From CAZAKZ01 sp964485695 (GTDB lineage: Bacteria > Planctomycetota > JAFGQW01): DNA of 8,816 nucleotides. The translations under genes and the position numbers were made by a program. Below are positions 6,994-8,816 of this stretch, piece after piece; the first letter of the stretch is position 1; each line of letters starts with the position of its first letter. Below the pieces are notes generated by a model. That model was not told where the DNA came from. It saw only the letters and a program-made list of their open reading frames with translations, and searched no databases. Where the stretch lies: assembly GCA_964485695.1 (NCBI GenBank), contig CAZAKZ010000196.1, forward strand, positions 1 through 8,816, in the 5' to 3' direction.

Positions 6994-7075
6994 GGAAATA
7001 TGGAGAAAAGTCCAGATCATTGCCCGGTCCATTTTCATGCCGGGACGGGAGGATGCAATTTTTTTCCATATTTCC
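6994..7075. repeat. 16-bp inverted repeat with 50-nt spacer in the divergent promoter region
   Basis: The left arm GGAAATATGGAGAAAA (6994-7009) is the reverse complement of the right arm TTTTTTCCATATTTCC (7060-7075) at 15 of 16 positions; the odd one is G-T. The spacer itself contains CCCGG ... CCGGG (7023-7027, 7040-7044) and ATTGC ... GCAAT (7019-7023, 7055-7059). It could be a pair of operator half-sites for a dimeric regulator of both transcription units, or an RNA stem. Confidence 0.6.
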
Positions 7076-7078
7076 ACT

Positions 7079-7170
7079 CGGGCTGCCGCCCGGAATTTCC
7101 ATGTACCCCGTGGCTGTTTTCTTTCCGTGAGACGAGGTCGTCTCGAGCCGGTGCTTTTTACCGACACCGG
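7079..7170 (+). repeat. Three consecutive hairpins upstream of the 422-aa gene
   Basis: CGGGC/GCCCG with a 4-nt loop (7079-7092), GAGACG/CGTCTC with a 4-nt loop (7129-7144), and CCGGTG/CACCGG with an 11-nt loop containing CTTTTT (7148-7170). All lie between the long inverted repeat and the Shine-Dalgarno at 7208-7214. If transcription starts upstream, they form a structured 5' leader. None has a following U-tract. Confidence 0.45.
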
Positions 7171-7207
7171 GGCCTCGTGGATGTCGTTGCGCCGCTTCTC
7201 GCGGCCG

Positions 7208-7214
7208 AAAGGAG
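7208..7214 (+). promoter_or_regulatory. Shine-Dalgarno of the 422-aa secreted protein
   Basis: AAAGGAG, 6 nt before the ATG at 7221; it fixes the start in front of a good signal peptide. Confidence 0.8.
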
Positions 7215-7220
7215 TTCAAC

Positions 7221-8489
7221 ATGCGGGTATATGTGATTTTGCTCTTGATCCTGGTGGTGGCCTGCGGGACTGCGGCAGCCCAACCGAAGCACGGGGACCT
7301 GGTCTACTGCTGTGGGGGTTCCACAGGATACTTCGATCCGGCCAAGCCCGGCACGTTCACCACCCTTGCATTGGTGCCTCCGAACTACGCGTTCCACAGC
7401 GGAGTGCGGATGGCGCCGGACAATACTGACCTCGTGGTGAATCAGGTGAAGATGAGTACCCCGTCCTGGACGGCGGACCTCGTGGCGCTGCATGTCAAAG
7501 GCGGTCAGACCACCATCGCCGCGGGGGGAGGGGGGAAGTACTGTTCGCTCGATCATGACAACAAGTGGATCCTTGTCGGCGTCGACCGGCCCTTCTATGC
7601 CAAGAACCACCTCTACAGCGTCGATCACGGCACCGGCAAGGTGGTCACGTATTGGAGCCGGCCCTCCGTCACGCGCTTCGAATCATCCGTGATCGACCGC
7701 GATCCCGGCACGTCGCTGCCCTACGCCATCGCTGCCTGGGGCACTGCAACCGGCCCCCGCGTTCTCAGGGCCGACCGCCAGGGGAAGACCACCGTGATCG
7801 TGAACAGTGCGAGTCCGTACTATGTCTGCGCAGCACTCCATCCGCGGTCGGGAGACTATCTTCTCGGCATCGGGGGCCCGGTGGGGCCCCTGGTTCGCGT
7901 GACCAAGGCCGGCGTGCAGAAGACCGTGGTGTCCGGCTACCCCCTGAACGGCATCAAGGTCACGCAGGACGACTTCGCCTGGTGCGTGACCGTGGACCTA
8001 ACCTATGCAAAACTGGCCGCGTTGAAGGTCGACCTCTCGAAGAACGCAGTGGTGACCCTGGTGCCGACCGGCTTGTCGTCGGGTTTGGTGGCAGGCATCG
8101 ATGTCTACGGCAGCCGGACCATGGTGTGCAACCAGCAGTCACCGGGGACGGTCACGGTGAAGGTGCAGAGCCGCCATCCGCAGGCCCCGGGTGCACAGTA
8201 CGGGCTGGCCGCGAGCTTTGCCCGCCGGCCGGGCATCAAGTTCGCGAACGGCGAATGGCTCGACCTGGCCGCCGATGCGCTCTTCTACCTGTCGGCGCTG
8301 AACCTGGCGCCGCAGGTTTTTTCGGGCTTCCAGGGAAAGCTCGATTTGAATGGAGACGCCACGGCCATGGTCGCGGTTCCCCCCGGGCTGCCGAAGATGG
8401 ACGATCTCGCCGTCTTCGTCGGCGGGATCATCTTCAAGGGGAACCAGGTCATCCAGGTCACCAACTCGCACTGGTTCGTGCTGCCGTGA
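7221..8489 (+). CDS. Secreted beta-propeller-like protein, paralogue of the 406-aa protein
   Basis: 422 aa, function unknown. The N-terminus is a signal peptide with a hydrophobic run at 3-15 and likely cleavage after AAA at 20, leaving Gln21. VVAC at 12-15 also loosely fits a lipobox, so a lipoprotein is a less likely alternative. Residues about 60-300 contain blade-like segments ('LYSVDHGTGKVVTYW', 'VLRADRQGKTTVIV', 'HPRSGDYLLGIGG', 'LVRVTKAGVQKTVVSG'), suggesting a propeller fold. Residues about 326-422 are a distinct domain ('YGLAASFARRPGI', 'ADALFYLSAL', 'GKLDLNGDATAMVAVPPGL') that aligns along its length with the end of the 406-aa protein. No enzyme motif is visible. It is the first plus-strand gene of the divergent pair, with a good AAAGGAG ribosome site, and is followed after 23 nt by a strong hairpin. 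Confidence 0.9.
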   Translation: MRVYVILLLILVVACGTAAAQPKHGDLVYCCGGSTGYFDPAKPGTFTTLALVPPNYAFHSGVRMAPDNTDLVVNQVKMSTPSWTADLVALHVKGGQTTIAAGGGGKYCSLDHDNKWILVGVDRPFYAKNHLYSVDHGTGKVVTYWSRPSVTRFESSVIDRDPGTSLPYAIAAWGTATGPRVLRADRQGKTTVIVNSASPYYVCAALHPRSGDYLLGIGGPVGPLVRVTKAGVQKTVVSGYPLNGIKVTQDDFAWCVTVDLTYAKLAALKVDLSKNAVVTLVPTGLSSGLVAGIDVYGSRTMVCNQQSPGTVTVKVQSRHPQAPGAQYGLAASFARRPGIKFANGEWLDLAADALFYLSALNLAPQVFSGFQGKLDLNGDATAMVAVPPGLPKMDDLAVFVGGIIFKGNQVIQVTNSHWFVLP

Positions 8490-8512
8490 CTCCGGTCACT
8501 TTACATGAAGCC

Positions 8513-8535
8513 GGGATCCGGGTATCCTGGATCCC
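8513..8535 (+). terminator. Strong hairpin after the 422-aa gene, possible U-less terminator
   Basis: A 10-bp stem (GGGATCCGGG with CCTGGATCCC, one G-T pair) closes on a 3-nt TAT loop, 23 nt after the stop codon. No T-run follows, so it may act as a U-less or partial terminator, or protect the 3' end of the mRNA. It also lies in the leader of the next gene. Confidence 0.5.
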
Positions 8536-8537
8536 TG

Positions 8538-8571
8538 CTCGAAGGCCCCTCCACCCTCATTGGAGGTCGAG
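8538..8571 (+). promoter_or_regulatory. Hairpin covering the ribosome binding site of the SBBP-type gene
   Basis: CTCGA (8538-8542) pairs with TCGAG (8567-8571), and CCTCCA (8548-8553) with TGGAGG (8561-8566); a 5-nt bulge (8543-8547) lies on the left and the loop is 7 nt (8554-8560). The GGAGG Shine-Dalgarno (8562-8566) is fully paired and the stem ends at the base before ATG. This would lower translation unless opened. Confidence 0.55.
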
Positions 8572-8816
8572 ATGAGATCGGTCAGGACATTGCTGGGAGT
8601 CACGGTCGTACTACTTTCGGCGACTATCATTGCCGGCCAGCAGGCCGACCCGTCCCTCCTGAAAGCCACCTTCGGCAAGCTCCCCGTCTACTTCATCGAG
8701 AACCGGGGTGTCTACCCGGACGAGGTGGCCTACTACGTCCAGGGCGCGGACAAGACCCTGTTATTCACGCCGGAAGGCATCACCTTCCGGTTGCAAGGCA
8801 AGGGCCGGGCATGGGT
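8572..8816 (+). CDS. Exported DUF7948/SBBP-type protein, N-terminal part (runs off the window)
   Basis: The first 81 codons are present; the rest lies beyond the right edge. Residues 1-22 form a signal peptide (MRSVRT, then a hydrophobic run to about 21, likely cleavage after AG, leaving QQ). Residues about 34-78 read 'FGKLPVYFIENRGVYPDEV', 'YYVQGADKTLLFTPEGITFRL', which I recognise as the N-terminal domain that opens SBBP (beta-propeller repeat) proteins, often large cell-surface or secreted proteins; the usual consensus is 'FxENRGQ', with Val here for Gln. The start has GGAGG (8562-8566) 5 nt before ATG, though this is buried in a hairpin. The gene follows the 422-aa gene by 82 bp on the same strand, so the two may be co-transcribed in part. 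The repeats that would confirm the family are not in this window. Confidence 0.85.
   Translation, partial: MRSVRTLLGVTVVLLSATIIAGQQADPSLLKATFGKLPVYFIENRGVYPDEVAYYVQGADKTLLFTPEGITFRLQGKGRAW

Larger units (their letters stand above)
6915..7220. promoter_or_regulatory. Divergent intergenic region between long kinase and 422-aa secreted protein
   Basis: 306 bp with no convincing coding sequence, AT-richer than its surroundings over about 6950-7120. It must hold promoters for the minus-strand kinase operon and the plus-strand secreted-protein gene, but I could not place -35/-10 boxes with confidence. It is dense in structure: a GGATTCCA direct repeat (6952-6959, 6971-6978) with an inverted CCATT/AATGG between, a GCCGG/CCGGC hairpin (6979-6993), a long 16-bp inverted repeat (6994-7009 with 7060-7075), and three hairpins (7079-7092, 7129-7144, 7148-7170). 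Confidence 0.6.

Noticed and set aside
7059..7065. Run of seven T as part of an intrinsic terminator
   Set aside because: The nearest stem (CCCGG/CCGGG ending at 7044) is 14 nt away, and no gene ends here on the plus strand; the T-run is explained better as part of the inverted-repeat arm.
7254..7268. Lipobox (VVAC) in the 422-aa protein
   Set aside because: The hydrophobic core before Cys15 is short and a better signal peptidase I site (AAA before Gln21) follows, as in the paralogue's GTA before Gln21. It is kept only as an alternative.
7565..8575. Second plus-strand frame (336 codons) overlapping the 422-aa gene
   Set aside because: It overlaps an exported protein with signal peptide, good ribosome site and paralogue; the alternative frame is Arg/Gly/Pro-rich and resembles nothing.

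Overview
The window reads as GC-rich bacterial chromosomal DNA, most likely from a member of the Planctomycetota. Three things suggest this, all from recognition and not from a search. First, there are two large membrane Ser/Thr kinases with Hanks-type catalytic domains and TPRs. Second, the longer kinase ends in a 'WLRxDL ... W ... D ... GxRD ... LP ... E ... LW ... VDAML' tail that is familiar from planctomycete TPR kinases. Third, the two secreted proteins end in a 'DDLFxLS ... FxGxLDxNGxA ... IPxxL' domain of a type often seen at the C-termini of planctomycete exported proteins. No RNA gene, insertion sequence or CRISPR array is visible.

Layout. The minus strand carries, in transcription order, a 1161-aa kinase/TPR protein (3429-6914), a 628-aa paralogous kinase (1519-3405, 23 bp further on, so probably co-transcribed), and a 406-aa secreted beta-propeller-like protein (69-1289, after a 229-bp gap with two hairpins). 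A 306-bp AT-richer divergent intergenic region (6915-7220) separates these from the plus-strand genes. Those are a 422-aa secreted paralogue of the 406-aa protein (7221-8489) and the first 81 codons of a DUF7948/SBBP-type exported protein (8572 to the window end). A strong hairpin lies between these two genes, and a second hairpin covers the ribosome binding site of the last one.

How the genes may work together (inference). Both kinases keep every catalytic residue I could check, and each has one membrane segment preceded by an Arg-rich stretch. This puts the kinase in the cytoplasm and the TPR or TPR-like region outside. The two flanking secreted proteins are related to each other, so a duplicated kinase pair sits between duplicated exported proteins. 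An extracytoplasmic protein-binding sensor linked to cytoplasmic phosphorylation is a reasonable hypothesis, but nothing in the sequence proves that the exported proteins are its ligands. The most unusual points are the short/long kinase pair, the matching secreted paralogues, and the inverted-repeat and hairpin structures in the intergenic regions.
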